Translations under genes and position numbers: made by a program | NCBI GenBank assembly: GCA_914767715.1 | Contig: OU612067.1 | Coordinates: 27,566,162 to 27,630,161, forward strand | Reading direction: 5' to 3' | Source of the DNA: Membranipora membranacea | Taxonomy: Eukaryota; Bryozoa; Gymnolaemata; Cheilostomatida; Membraniporidae | DNA: 64,000 bases | Shown here: positions 63,708 through 64,000 of the stretch, piece after piece | Position numbering within the stretch: position 1 is the stretch's first letter | Layout: each line of letters starts with the position of its first letter | Notes under the pieces: generated by a model | Told to the model about the DNA's origin: nothing | The model's database searches: none | The model's input: the letters and a program-made list of their open reading frames with translations, nothing else

Positions 63708-64000
63708 GATTTTGAAACCCTTGGCAGAAGAGAGGAGTAAGGGGGTTTGGTAATCTTCAGATGAGTTTGACGATGGAGGGAAGGTTACTTAGAGCAATTA
63801 ATTTATTTGGCTTGGCCTTTCACTACATTGGTAGAGAGTTTTATTTTGATGGATTGAAATGCAATAATAATGATTAAAAAAAGGAAATGAAAAATTAGCC
63901 AATATTTAATTCCACTAGTGAGGGCTGAATCGAAACATTATAAAATTGTTTCTGCAAACAACGGCTTGAATAGAATGGTCAGGGTTTAATTGTTTTTCAA
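63708..64000. other. window edge, nothing seen
   Basis: No motif-bearing frame. Terminal repeats of the KDZ element may lie beyond the window. Confidence 0.3.

Overview
The window looks like an AT-rich nuclear genome from an invertebrate animal. Coding potential comes as short exons with GT/AG borders that keep phase, there are no bacterial-style operons, and eukaryote-only transposon classes fill most of the space. A complete 8-exon ankyrin gene resembling animal ANKRD16, together with KDZ, PIF/Harbinger, hAT, pogo, Mutator-like, tyrosine-recombinase-like, LINE and LTR relics, suggests an early-branching metazoan such as a sponge or cnidarian. That placement is inference; nothing here fixes the species.

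Layout. 1-9.4 kb (+): a multi-exon gene whose N-terminal exons encode a decayed tyrosine-recombinase (Crypton-like) domain and whose later exons are open, carry a SANT/Myb-like motif and end in tandemly duplicated 129-bp exons. 9.6-13.4 kb: a complete-ended hAT element with 17-bp TIRs and an 8-bp target duplication, followed by a pogo-type DDE relic. 15.6-19.6 kb: two PIF/Harbinger relics, a LINE reverse-transcriptase fragment and a possible Ulp1-like exon. 19.9-29.1 kb: a repeated low-copy unit that includes a stray last exon of the ANKRD16 gene, an unrecognised exon series, an LTR-retroelement 3' end carrying an unusual zinc-finger ORF, and a Mutator-like transposase relic. 29.1-34.0 kb (-): the intact ANKRD16-like gene with a LINE in intron 6. 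35.2-37.2 kb: a long foldback element with a second foldback inserted in one arm at TTAA. 37.2-41.1 kb: two directly repeated modules, including two G-rich 21-bp-period minisatellites. 41.4-42.1 kb (-): an ABCG transporter remnant. 43.7-45.1 kb: a LINE 3' end and a tRNA-derived SINE. 45.9-50.7 kb (+): an inverted, dead copy of the ANKRD16 gene. 50.7-52.5 kb: inverted copies of the 19.9-24.1 kb sequences. 52.9-60.2 kb (-): a multi-exon gene ending in a DUF6589-like region that is fused in frame to a Harbinger fragment; a second LTR element with a related zinc-finger ORF lies in one of its introns. 62.2-63.7 kb (-): a KDZ transposase relic with CxC5/CxC6-like cysteine clusters.

How it fits together. 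The central event is a large, diverged inverted duplication (about 28-35 kb against 42.7-52 kb, centre near 40 kb) that left one intact and one dead ANKRD16 copy. Because the arms are paralogous, each shows the empty site for insertions in the other. The only gene that can be read end to end without a lesion is the ANKRD16-like one. Most other coding material is transposon-derived or of unknown function.
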